Shown in pieces: positions 22,829-30,439 of a stretch of 32,299 nucleotides of DNA (its first letter is position 1; the number at the start of each line of letters is the position of its first letter). A program made the position numbers and the translations under genes. Origin of the DNA: Planctomycetota bacterium (GTDB lineage Bacteria; Planctomycetota; Phycisphaerae; SM23-33). The notes under the pieces are model-generated. The model was not told the origin of the DNA. It saw only the letters and a list, made by a program, of their open reading frames with translations, and searched no databases. Location of the stretch: contig JACRIL010000108.1 in assembly GCA_016235825.1 (NCBI GenBank), positions 1 through 32,299 of the forward strand. Direction: 5' to 3'.

Positions 22829-25525
22829 ATGAAACACAAGGCCGATTTATCCATCTTTCACGGAGTCGCGCGCAAAAAGCCCTTTGGCCGGCGAAATATC
22901 CTGTTGGGGGTTCTGGCGGCATTGTTTATATGCCCGCCGGCGATGGGCCAGCAGAAGCCGGCGTTTGTCGGCGATCCGAGCCAGCAGGCCGCGTCGCAGC
23001 CGGTGCCGCCGTTTTCCGGGCAATTCACGGCAAAGGACGTTGACAACGCTGTCAAGCGGGCAATTGATTTTCTCTGGTCCCAGCAGACGAAAGACGGCAA
23101 TTGGCCGGAGCTGGACACCCCCAATATAATGGTCGGCACGTCCGACGGGACGGTGATCACCAAATACACCACTCCGGGCGTTGCGCCGTGCGTTATGTGG
23201 GCTCTGCTGGAAAGCGGCGTTGACATAAAAGATCATCGGATGCAAAAGGCCCTCAACTGGCTTGCCAGGGCCAGATACGATCGCGACTGGGTCTATAACA
23301 TTGCCGCCAGATGCAACGTTTGGGCCGAGGCCTCAAAGCAGGACCCGCAGTACAAGAAGCTTCTGAACGACGAGGTCATGAAACTGGTCAATGGCACTTC
23401 AGACGGCGCGTACGGCTACTGGGCTACCGGCGAAAAGTCCCGCCCGGACAACTCCAACGTGCAGTTCGCGCTGCTGGGGGTGTGGTCGGCCGCCCTGGCC
23501 GGGGCCGAATTCAAGCCCCAGTTCTGGGAAATAATGCTCAAATACTGGTTCAAGGCCCAGAACAAGGACGGCGGGTGGGGTTACTATCCGTTGACCACCG
23601 AGACATTCGGGGCCGCCGAGGAGCTTCGCAAGAACAGCTATCCTCATATGACGGTTGCCGGCCTGGCCAGTCTGTTCGTCTGCGTGGACAATATGTATCG
23701 CGGCCAGTTTGACAGGTGTTCCGTACCCAGCGAAGTCATCCCGGTAACCAACGCGATGAACTGGCTGGAAAAATACACCGACGCCGCCGGAATCGACACC
23801 GATTGCTACCTGCTTTTCGGCATTTGCCGGATCGGCATGGCGTGTGGATTCAAGTACATAGGCAAGATCGACTGGTACAAGCAGGGCGCCATCCAGATCA
23901 TGAAGGCGCAGAAGGACGACGGCTCTGTCAAGGAGGGATGGAGCGGCAACGCATCCTCGAGCACTGCCCTTGCGCTGCTTTTCCTGATCAGGGGCAGAAA
24001 TCCAGTCCTGTTCAATCGCCTGCAATACGACGGCGAATGGAACAACCGGCCCAGGGCCTTCGCCTCTCTGTGCCGCTGGCTGTCGAAATACCTAGAGAAG
24101 TCCGTGAGCTGGCAGATAGTTAACTTCAAGATGCCGCCGGAAGACTGGCACGACGCGCCCATACTGGCCATCACGGGAAGCAAGAAGCCGAACTTCACTG
24201 ACAAGGACCTGGCTAAATTGCGGGATTACGTGCTCCAGGGCGGGACGATCTTCACAAACGTGGAATGCAACGGCAAGGCCTTCGAGGACGAGATGAAGAA
24301 GGTGTATCAGAAACTTTTCCCGAAATACGAACTGGCGGCCTGCCAGCCGGACCACCCGATATTTTCGGTGCACTACAAGCTTCTCCAGCAGCCGAAGATT
24401 TTCGAGCTCACCAACGGGGTGCGGCCGCTGGTCATACACTGCCAGACTGATATGCCGGTGGCATGGCAACTCGACCTGGTCGCCACGAGAAAGGACATCT
24501 TCGAGGCCGGCTCGAACGTCGCGATGTACCTGACGGATAAAGGCCGCCTGCAAAATCGCGGCGAGATCGTCTGGCCGGACAAACCCCTCTTCCAGCCGCA
24601 GGGGGAGATAAACGTCGCCAGGGTGAAATACGCCGGCAACTGGGACCCCGAGCCGCTGGCCCTGGAGCGGTTCAGCAGGATTCTGGGGCTTGACTGGAAT
24701 ATCAGGGTGAACATTGGCGGGCCGGCGGAACTGGCCGATCTTCCTGCCGCCAGGGCCGGCAAGGCTTTGACGACAATGCCGGCGAGCGTTCCGGCCAGCG
24801 CCCCGGCCGGGCCGCTGGATATCGCCTTCATGACGGGCACCGCCGCTTTCACGCTGGAGGACAGGCAGAAAGAGGCGATCAAAAAATTTGTAGCTGACGG
24901 CGGGATGCTGGTCATAGACGCCGCCGGCGGAAACCAGGCATTCACCGATTCGGCCAGAGCGGCGCTGGAGGAGATTTTCGGCCAGGATTCGGTTGTCCGG
25001 ATCCCGGCCGAAAACAATCTGTACACGCTGGGCGTAGCGAAGATCGACAAATGCACCTTCCAGCGGCGGACTGCGATGCGGATGGGCAAGGACACCTTGC
25101 CGCGATTGCTGACCGCGGCCAGGCAGGGGCATAACCAGACGGCGCTTCCCGACATCATCTTCAGTCCCGAGGACATCACATCCGCCCTGATGGGGATTGC
25201 GCTGTATAACAGCGACGGTTATTCCAGCGGATCGGCATATGAACTGGCCAGGAATATCGCCATAAGCGTTTTCCTGCGCAAGGCCGCCGTCGCGGCGGCG
25301 GAGGCGAAGAATGAGGCGGCGACTTCCTCGGCTCCCGCATCGCAGCCGCAGACCGCCTCGGCCCCCGCCAGCGAGCCGGCGTCCAGGCCCCTGCTGGTGA
25401 AGCCGGCGACCACACAGGAAATTCCCAAGGACAGCGGCGATACGCCTCATGGGCTTTTCAGGAAACCTTCGGAGAAAGACGACAATATCGACACCCGCCC
25501 GGCGACCATAGCCCCGCCGGAATAA
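22829..25525 (+). CDS. Secreted terpenoid-cyclase-fold toroid protein with DUF4159 modules
   Basis: The product has 898 residues from the ATG at 22829 (GGAG eight bases upstream; a TTG two codons earlier is less likely). A long N-terminal signal with GRRNILLGVLAALF (residues 20-33) could be a Sec or twin-arginine signal, with cleavage near residue 40. Residues about 65-420 form an alpha/alpha toroid with squalene-cyclase-like repeats (WSQQTKDGNW, AQNKDGGWGYYP, MNWLEKYT). A DUF4159 module follows at about 400-600 (ILAITG, YVLQGGTIFTNVE), then a second related module at about 680-790 (FVADGGMLVIDAAGG). The tail is Ala/Ser/Pro-rich. The cyclase DxDD motif is not seen (DTDC occurs instead), so I do not call it a terpene enzyme. 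The function is unknown; surface or envelope binding is likely. Confidence 0.75.
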   Translation: MKHKADLSIFHGVARKKPFGRRNILLGVLAALFICPPAMGQQKPAFVGDPSQQAASQPVPPFSGQFTAKDVDNAVKRAIDFLWSQQTKDGNWPELDTPNIMVGTSDGTVITKYTTPGVAPCVMWALLESGVDIKDHRMQKALNWLARARYDRDWVYNIAARCNVWAEASKQDPQYKKLLNDEVMKLVNGTSDGAYGYWATGEKSRPDNSNVQFALLGVWSAALAGAEFKPQFWEIMLKYWFKAQNKDGGWGYYPLTTETFGAAEELRKNSYPHMTVAGLASLFVCVDNMYRGQFDRCSVPSEVIPVTNAMNWLEKYTDAAGIDTDCYLLFGICRIGMACGFKYIGKIDWYKQGAIQIMKAQKDDGSVKEGWSGNASSSTALALLFLIRGRNPVLFNRLQYDGEWNNRPRAFASLCRWLSKYLEKSVSWQIVNFKMPPEDWHDAPILAITGSKKPNFTDKDLAKLRDYVLQGGTIFTNVECNGKAFEDEMKKVYQKLFPKYELAACQPDHPIFSVHYKLLQQPKIFELTNGVRPLVIHCQTDMPVAWQLDLVATRKDIFEAGSNVAMYLTDKGRLQNRGEIVWPDKPLFQPQGEINVARVKYAGNWDPEPLALERFSRILGLDWNIRVNIGGPAELADLPAARAGKALTTMPASVPASAPAGPLDIAFMTGTAAFTLEDRQKEAIKKFVADGGMLVIDAAGGNQAFTDSARAALEEIFGQDSVVRIPAENNLYTLGVAKIDKCTFQRRTAMRMGKDTLPRLLTAARQGHNQTALPDIIFSPEDITSALMGIALYNSDGYSSGSAYELARNIAISVFLRKAAVAAAEAKNEAATSSAPASQPQTASAPASEPASRPLLVKPATTQEIPKDSGDTPHGLFRKPSEKDDNIDTRPATIAPPE

Positions 25526-25638
25526 CTGGCCGAAACGGGCGATCAATTGCAATTGTAAACGGGCCTTATTTCACAAAATCATCCGCCTGTTTTTCCGCCG
25601 GCCTTGACGGGTGCGATTGCCGGCCTGAAAATCATGCA

Positions 25639-26286
25639 ATGTCTTTATCGCGCGGCAAAATCGGAAAACCGGTGATAGGCCTGGCAGGGGGGGTAGGCTC
25701 GGGCAAGAGCACCGTTGCCGCTGAATTCGGCAAACTGGGCTGTCTGGTGATTGACGCCGACAGGCTTGGCCATGAGTTTCTCAGGCGGCAGACCGTGAAA
25801 AAACGGCTCGCTCGCGCATTCGGGGCGTCAATATTCGCCTCCGATGGTTCGGTCGAGCGCGGCAGGCTCGCGAAACTGGTTTTCGGACATCCCCGTGCCC
25901 TTGCCAGGCTTGATAAGATCATGCATCCCGCGATGCTTGGAGACGCGAAACGGACGATATCGCTTGCCGGCCGGGACAAAGAAGTGTCTGCGGTCGTGCT
26001 GGATGCCGCCGCGCTGTTCGAGGCCGGATGGGATGATTTATGCTCGCATCTGGTCTTCATTCAGGCGACAAAAGGCAAAAGGCTCAAACGGGTCGCCTCG
26101 GAAAGAGGCTGGAGCGGCCTGGAGCTGCAGAGACGCGAAAAATCGCAGATTTCGCTTGACAAGAAACGCCGCAATTGCTGTTATACCATATGTAACAGTT
26201 CCGACCTGTCATCCCTGCGTCGGCGGGTTCGACGTCTTTTCGACACGATAATCCACGCGGAAAAACGCGCTCGTTTGGGGCGTTGA
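25639..26286 (+). CDS. coaE: Dephospho-CoA kinase
   Basis: The 215-residue protein phosphorylates dephospho-CoA, the last step of coenzyme A synthesis. The P-loop GGVGSGKS is at residues 17-24, VIDADRLGHE follows as the substrate-binding strand, KIMHPAM is the usual mid-domain motif, and SERGWSGLELQRRE is the lid region. The length is normal. There is no ribosome binding site. TTGACG (25604-25609) and GAAAAT (25627-25632), 17 bases apart, would start the transcript at the ATG itself, so the mRNA may be leaderless. rho follows after 131 bases. Confidence 0.88.
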   Translation: MSLSRGKIGKPVIGLAGGVGSGKSTVAAEFGKLGCLVIDADRLGHEFLRRQTVKKRLARAFGASIFASDGSVERGRLAKLVFGHPRALARLDKIMHPAMLGDAKRTISLAGRDKEVSAVVLDAAALFEAGWDDLCSHLVFIQATKGKRLKRVASERGWSGLELQRREKSQISLDKKRRNCCYTICNSSDLSSLRRRVRRLFDTIIHAEKRARLGR

Positions 26287-26417
26287 CGCCGACCGCAACG
26301 CGGGGTTTTGTCGCACCTGACAGGAAATTTTATTCCCCGAATTATAACGGTAAGGCCGATTGAGGCTTTTGAAATTGCCGTTTTTTATTCACTTTCCGCC
26401 ACGGGAGGCAGACAGTT

Positions 26418-27986
26418 ATGGCAAAGACCACGGGCGTCAGGAAAAAGGCTGGCAGAAAAAAGAAGACGGAAGAAGTCGTCGCCGATGAAGGCGCAGGCGG
26501 GCAGCAGGAGCAGGCCGTGGCCGTGAACGGCGACGGCGGCGGGCAACCGCAAGAGCAGGCTGCCGCGGACGACGGTTCGCAAAAAACCGGGCAGCCGGAA
26601 GATGCATCGCAGCCCGCGGCGGCTCAGGCCCAGCCGGAAAAACCCGCCGAGCCGGAAGCACCGACGGCAGCCGAGGAGCAAAACGGTTTTGATGCCGAGA
26701 TGCATGAGAAGTATGAGCGGGTCAAACGCAGCGAACTGCACATAACCGATCTTCAGAAGATGTCCGTGGCCGAACTTCACGAGATGGCCAAGAAGGAGGG
26801 GATCGAGGAATACGCCGGTCTGGGCAAGCAGGAACTGATCTTCAAGATAGTCAAGCACCGGATACAGCGCGACGGCCTGATGTACGGCGAGGGCGTGCTG
26901 GAGATACTGCCGGACGGATTCGGCTTTCTGCGAAGCCCCGATTACAACTACCTGCCCAGCCCCGACGACATCTATGTTTCGCCCAGCCAGATCCGCCGCT
27001 TCGGCCTGAGACTGGGCAACATCATCGCCGGGCAGATCCGCCCGCCAAAGGAATCCGAGAAATATTTCGCGCTGCTTCGCGTCGAGGCCGTCAACTACGA
27101 GGCCCCCGACAAGCTGATGGACAAGATCAACTTCGAGGACCTCACGCCTACCTTCCCCGACAGGCGGGTGTTCCTGGAGACCACGGCCGAGGAAATCAAC
27201 ATGCGCGTGGTCAACCTGATAACGCCGATCGGGTTCGGCCAGAGGATGCTGATCGTCGCGCCGCCGCGCACGGGCAAGACCGTGCTGCTCCAGAAAATCG
27301 CCAACGCCATCACCCGCAATCATACGGACGCTTACGTCATAATTCTGCTGATTGACGAGCGGCCTGAGGAAGTAACCGACATGGAGCGAAACACGACGGC
27401 CGAGGTCATCTCATCGACATTCGACGAGCCGGCCAGCAGACATATCCAGATCGCCGAGATGGTGAGCGCCAAGGCCAGGCGGATGGTCGAATACGGCAAG
27501 GACGTGGTCATTCTGCTGGACAGCATCACCCGCCTGGCAAGGGCGTACAACACCGAGGCTCCGCATTCGGGCAAGATACTCACCGGCGGCGTCGACGCCA
27601 GCGCGCTTCAGTCGCCCAAGCGGTTCTTCGGCGGCGCACGGGCCATCGAAGAGGGCGGCTCGCTCACTGTCATCGGCACGGCCCTCATCGACACGGGCAG
27701 CAGGATGGACGAGGTCATCTTCGAGGAGTTCAAGGGCACCGGCAACAGCGAACTGCACCTGGACCGCAAGCTGGTGGACAGGCGAATCTGGCCGGCGATC
27801 GACATCAGCCGCTCCGGCAGCCGGAAGGAAGAACTGCTGCTGGACCCGACCGAACTGAAGCTGACCCAGGGCCTGCGGAAAGTGCTGGCCGACATGCAGC
27901 CGGTCGATGCCATGGAACTGCTCATCTCGCGGTTGCAAAAGGTCAAGAGCAATGCCGAATTCCTCCTCAGCATGAAGATCGATTAG
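26418..27986 (+). CDS. rho: Transcription termination factor Rho
   Basis: The 522-residue protein is the hexameric RNA helicase that ends transcription. After a Lys-rich start and an acidic, Gln/Ala/Pro-rich insert (about residues 17-90), it has the N-terminal helix bundle ([20 protein letters not shown]), the cold-shock-like RNA-binding fold ([15 protein letters not shown]), the Walker A APPRTGKT at 281-288, the Walker B strand [16 protein letters not shown] and the Q/R loop regions ([20 protein letters not shown]). GGGAGG lies 10 bases before the ATG. The disordered N-terminal insert is common in high-GC phyla and planctomycetes and absent from E. coli Rho. coaE precedes it and the convergent csrA follows. 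Confidence 0.95.
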   Translation: MAKTTGVRKKAGRKKKTEEVVADEGAGGQQEQAVAVNGDGGGQPQEQAAADDGSQKTGQPEDASQPAAAQAQPEKPAEPEAPTAAEEQNGFDAEMHEKYERVKRSELHITDLQKMSVAELHEMAKKEGIEEYAGLGKQELIFKIVKHRIQRDGLMYGEGVLEILPDGFGFLRSPDYNYLPSPDDIYVSPSQIRRFGLRLGNIIAGQIRPPKESEKYFALLRVEAVNYEAPDKLMDKINFEDLTPTFPDRRVFLETTAEEINMRVVNLITPIGFGQRMLIVAPPRTGKTVLLQKIANAITRNHTDAYVIILLIDERPEEVTDMERNTTAEVISSTFDEPASRHIQIAEMVSAKARRMVEYGKDVVILLDSITRLARAYNTEAPHSGKILTGGVDASALQSPKRFFGGARAIEEGGSLTVIGTALIDTGSRMDEVIFEEFKGTGNSELHLDRKLVDRRIWPAIDISRSGSRKEELLLDPTELKLTQGLRKVLADMQPVDAMELLISRLQKVKSNAEFLLSMKID

Positions 27987-28037
27987 CTGATCGCGAATTG
28001 CATGCGACGAAATTGCAGCAAAGGCTGACCGGCGAAT

Positions 28038-28346
28038 TTACTTGTTGCCGTTCGCCGCGTTGGGGTCGCCCGGCGGGGCGGCGGGTTTGTCGTGGCTGTT
28101 GCCGCCGTTGGTTCCGTTGCGGTCTTTGCGTTTGGCGAGGGATTCGACGGGGGTTTCCAAATCGGTTTTACCGGCGGCCTGATGCTCACGCTTGATGGCG
28201 AGATAGACTTCCTTGCGATGGACGGCCACATGGGGCGGGGCGTTTATCCCCAGCCTTACCTTTTCACCCCTGATATCGACGACCGTAATCTCGATATTGT
28301 CGCCGATCATGATCGTTTCATCACGTTGTCTTGACAAGACAAGCAT
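28038..28346 (-). CDS. csrA: CsrA, RNA-binding post-transcriptional regulator
   Basis: The first 61 residues are a clear Csr[21 protein letters not shown], then [19 protein letters not shown] with the RNA-contacting Arg44. CsrA dimers bind GGA-containing hairpins in mRNA leaders and change translation or stability. This copy is 102 residues long, adding a hydrophilic Lys/Asn/Pro-rich tail of about 40 residues to the usual ~61. The ATG at 28346 has GGAG six bases upstream. No flagellar or fliW gene is near, so its targets are unknown. The leader itself carries a GGA-loop hairpin (see 28399-28416). Confidence 0.93.
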   Translation of the reverse strand: MLVLSRQRDETIMIGDNIEITVVDIRGEKVRLGINAPPHVAVHRKEVYLAIKREHQAAGKTDLETPVESLAKRKDRNGTNGGNSHDKPAAPPGDPNAANGNK

Positions 28347-28398
28347 TTGCGGCTCCTTCCATGGGGTAGCCGGCTGCTGCTTGCTCTGGTAGGGCGTC

Positions 28399-28416
28399 GG
28401 CCTGGCTTCCGAGGCC
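28399..28416 (-). promoter_or_regulatory. Hairpin with a GGA loop in the csrA leader
   Basis: Read on the minus strand, GGCCT and AGGCC pair around the loop CGGAAGCC, which presents GGA as CsrA-bound hairpins do. A second GGA lies in the ribosome binding region (ATGGAAGGAG). The pair would allow CsrA to repress its own translation; this is inference from the known binding rule. Confidence 0.4.
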
Positions 28417-28480
28417 CAAATCAGCAGCGCCTTTCTTACAATTCCTTTTATCGGTAAGTGCGAGCTGCAACCTTAGCTAT

Positions 28481-28509
28481 ATTATGGATTTATCTTGACG
28501 ACAAGTCAA
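28481..28509 (-). promoter_or_regulatory. Candidate csrA promoter with an overlapping inverted repeat
   Basis: On the minus strand TTGACT (28509-28504) and CATAAT (28486-28481) are 17 bases apart, each matching five of six consensus positions. TTGAC and GTCAA form an inverted repeat with a five-base centre over the first hexamer (28509-28495), a possible operator. The leader would be about 125-130 bases long. Confidence 0.5.
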
Positions 28510-28559
28510 TAGTTGGCAAATTAGCAACAGTATTCAACAGGTAGGCATTATCAAGAACT

Positions 28560-28877
28560 TTACGTTGTATATTTGGCGGTAACTGCGGCGTATGCAAGGA
28601 TGAATGCCAAAATCGTGAATATTGCCAAATCGATGATTAAGGTCCATTTGACCGGCTTGCGGCGGAGGAAAAACTGCATAATCGATCCGAATGCCAAGTA
28701 TCCGGCGGCGATTTCCGTTCCGAACAAACACATGGCAATACTCAGCGCGAATATCTGCTGCCCGTCAGCGTGGTAAGGGGGTTCCGGTCCCCATTTATCA
28801 AACACAAACGGCATAGTGATGGAAATCCCCGCGGCGAGGATCAGCCTCAAGACGGCCAGTGGGATATGGCGTTTCAT
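28560..28877 (-). CDS. Small membrane protein of unknown function
   Basis: I do not recognise this 105-residue protein. It has three or four hydrophobic segments (about 8-26, 40-70 and 77-98), with short charged ends and a basic RRKPVK turn before the last helix. It starts seven bases after the yajC stop, without its own good ribosome binding site, so it is probably translated by coupling to yajC. The DNA is less GC-rich than most of the window, as is the non-coding stretch after it. A membrane partner of YajC is possible but only suggested by position. Confidence 0.6.
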   Translation of the reverse strand: MKRHIPLAVLRLILAAGISITMPFVFDKWGPEPPYHADGQQIFALSIAMCLFGTEIAAGYLAFGSIMQFFLRRKPVKWTLIIDLAIFTILAFILAYAAVTAKYTT

Positions 28878-28884
28878 GGTGAGG

Positions 28885-29421
28885 CTATTTGCTGTCTTGA
28901 AGTTTTTTGTCGGCCTCTTTCTTGGCGTCCTCGCCGACCTGGCTGATGGCCCGGCGGAGGATCCTGATCCTGGCGTTTTCGTCGATCTTTATGAGTACCT
29001 CGTCCTCGCGGACCTCAACAGCGGTGCCGATGATTCCGCCGATAGTAACAACCCTGTCGCCTTTCTTGAGGCTGGCGAGCATATCTTTGTATTTTTTCTC
29101 CTGTTTCTTTCTGCTGCGGCTGCTGAATACCATGACCAGCACCAGGACGCCGATCATAAGGAAGATCAGCATCATGCTGTTGTCGCCCCCTCCCATCATG
29201 CCGCAGGGGCTTGGATTCTGATTTTGAGGCGTGCCGGGCTTTTGCTGGGCTGTCGGCTGCGCCGGCTGCTGGCCCGGCTGGGCGGGCTGGCCCGTCTGCT
29301 CGGACGGGGTGCTGACGAACTGGGGTTTGTCAGACGGCTGTGTGGCGGCTTGCCCCAGGCATATCCCGGAAAAAAGGGCGACGGCAGCGATTGACAGTAA
29401 AAGGTTTCTCCGCAATTTCAT
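28885..29421 (-). CDS. yajC: YajC, Sec translocon accessory protein, extended form
   Basis: The C-terminal half is a standard YajC: a membrane helix (MMLIFLMIGVLVLVMVF), the basic SRSRKKQEKKYKDML turn, LKKGDRVVTIGGIIGTA and a beta-rich end. YajC associates with SecDF at the inner membrane. At 178 residues this form is longer than the usual ~110. It adds a signal-peptide-like first helix (residues 5-23) and a Gln/Pro-rich spacer of about 60 residues, so the spacer may lie outside the membrane. AAAGGA sits nine bases before the ATG at 29421. secD is not found here; a small membrane protein follows in its place. Confidence 0.88.
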   Translation of the reverse strand: MKLRRNLLLSIAAVALFSGICLGQAATQPSDKPQFVSTPSEQTGQPAQPGQQPAQPTAQQKPGTPQNQNPSPCGMMGGGDNSMMLIFLMIGVLVLVMVFSSRSRKKQEKKYKDMLASLKKGDRVVTIGGIIGTAVEVREDEVLIKIDENARIRILRRAISQVGEDAKKEADKKLQDSK

Positions 29422-29475
29422 CGTAAACGATCCTTTCAAATTTCGGCCTGGTCCGTTGTCAGAAGCGATTCTTTC

Positions 29476-29593
29476 GTGGCACGGACTCACTCGTCCGTGT
29501 GTCCCAGGGGCGTCTCGCCCCTGGAATTCAGGAAAACAATACAAACCACGACCGAGACGGTCGTGGAACACGCGGGCAAGATGCCCGCGGCAC
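29476..29593. repeat. Palindromic repeat element upstream of yajC
   Basis: This copy has the same four-hairpin plan as the eboC element: GTGGCAC at the left, then CACGGAC/GTCCGTG, CAGGGGCG/CGCCCCTG around TCT, CCACGACCG/CGGTCGTGG around AGA, and CGCGGGCA/TGCCCGCG around AGA, ending GCGGCAC. It lies about 55 bases upstream of the yajC start, on the leader or promoter side. It is the closest relative of the 1173-1291 copy in this window. The rest of the 409-base gap 29422-29830 holds the phosphatase promoter and leader. Confidence 0.85.
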
Positions 29594-29712
29594 TTTTCCA
29601 ACGGCCATAATGGCCTGATTAACAAGGCCGGGCATTTTGATATATCATCCTTGCGGCGTCAAACATATTCGCGGGATTTCACAACCGATATTGGGCAAAA
29701 GCAAGGATTTCC

Positions 29713-29740
29713 TTGCATTGGCCGGGCCGATCTGTAGAAT
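29713..29740 (+). promoter_or_regulatory. Candidate promoter for the histidine phosphatase gene
   Basis: TTGCAT (29713-29718) and TAGAAT (29735-29740) are 16 bases apart. The transcript would begin near 29747 and carry an 84-base leader with two GC-rich hairpins. The first hexamer matches only three of six consensus positions, so support is weak. Confidence 0.35.
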
Positions 29741-29755
29741 AGCTGTCATGTTTGC

Positions 29756-29824
29756 CCCGCGGGGGTCATCCTCGCGGGTTAATGGGCCCGGTCTCCCTCC
29801 ACCGGGCCCGTTTATTTCTGGGAG
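29756..29824 (+). promoter_or_regulatory. Structured leader with a terminator-like hairpin and anti-ribosome-binding-site loop
   Basis: CCCGCG/CGCGGG (29756-29761, 29773-29778) forms a first hairpin. GGGCCCGG (29784-29791) pairs with CCGGGCCC (29802-29809) in a strong second hairpin followed by GTTTATTT. The ten-base loop contains CTCCC (29793-29797), complementary to GGGAG at 29820-29824, the ribosome binding site of the phosphatase gene. No plus-strand gene lies just upstream that would need a terminator. It may be an attenuator or a translational switch; the ligand, if any, is unknown. Confidence 0.45.
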
Positions 29825-29830
29825 CAAAAC

Positions 29831-30439
29831 ATGCAGATTATACTGATACGGCACGCCCAGACGCTGGGCAATTACCACAACAACTACAGCATCGAGAATT
29901 ACGACCACCTGTCCGAGATCGGCCGGCAGCAGGCGCAGAAACTGGCCGAACTGCTCAAGGACCGCGATCTGGGATCGATATTCGTCAGTCCCCACATCCG
30001 GACCGTGGGTACGGCGATTCCGATTCTCAAGGCCAAGAACGTCAAGGCGCAGATATGGCCGGAACTGGCCGAAGGATGTTGGCAGGAGGTTCGCGAGCCG
30101 ATGGCGGATGATTGCATGATGGCTACAACAACCATTCCGGCTGACTATACGCCCTGGTTCGGCGTTTCGGGCGCCGAGGTTCCGCTGCCGCACTGGCAGG
30201 AGGGATTCGCCCGGGCTCTCAAGCGGGTCGCCGTCGTGATCGACAGGCTCTACGCGATGATCGATTCAACCGAGCGTGTAACGCTTGTAACCCACGGGCT
30301 GTGGCTGCGGGAATTCCTGAATCTGCTGCTGGGCACCTCGCGTTTTTCCAATTTTGACCACGACAACTGCGGCATGACGGATATCGAGCTTACTCGCGAC
30401 ATTGTGCTGGTGCGGTATCTGAACAGAAATCCCTTCTGA
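29831..30439 (+). CDS. Histidine phosphatase family protein (phosphoglycerate mutase-like)
   Basis: The 202-residue protein shows the branch-1 histidine phosphatase motif LIRHAQT, with Arg7 and the phospho-accepting His8, a second Arg in FVSPHIRT and the second catalytic His in [11 protein letters not shown] near residue 156. Members remove phosphate from sugars, nucleotides, cofactor intermediates or proteins. This one cannot be given a substrate, and the usual mutase-specific loops are not evident. GGGAG is six bases before the ATG. Its last 50 bases overlap the end of the convergent lipB-lipA gene. Confidence 0.85.
   Translation: MQIILIRHAQTLGNYHNNYSIENYDHLSEIGRQQAQKLAELLKDRDLGSIFVSPHIRTVGTAIPILKAKNVKAQIWPELAEGCWQEVREPMADDCMMATTTIPADYTPWFGVSGAEVPLPHWQEGFARALKRVAVVIDRLYAMIDSTERVTLVTHGLWLREFLNLLLGTSRFSNFDHDNCGMTDIELTRDIVLVRYLNRNPF

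Noticed and set aside
22829..25525. A squalene-hopene cyclase and terpene cluster
   Set aside because: No DxDD motif, no other terpene genes, a secretion signal and DUF4159 modules instead.
28347..28559. A tRNA or known riboswitch in the gap upstream of csrA
   Set aside because: No cloverleaf, T-loop or known aptamer core could be traced; only the promoter and the GGA hairpin are supported.
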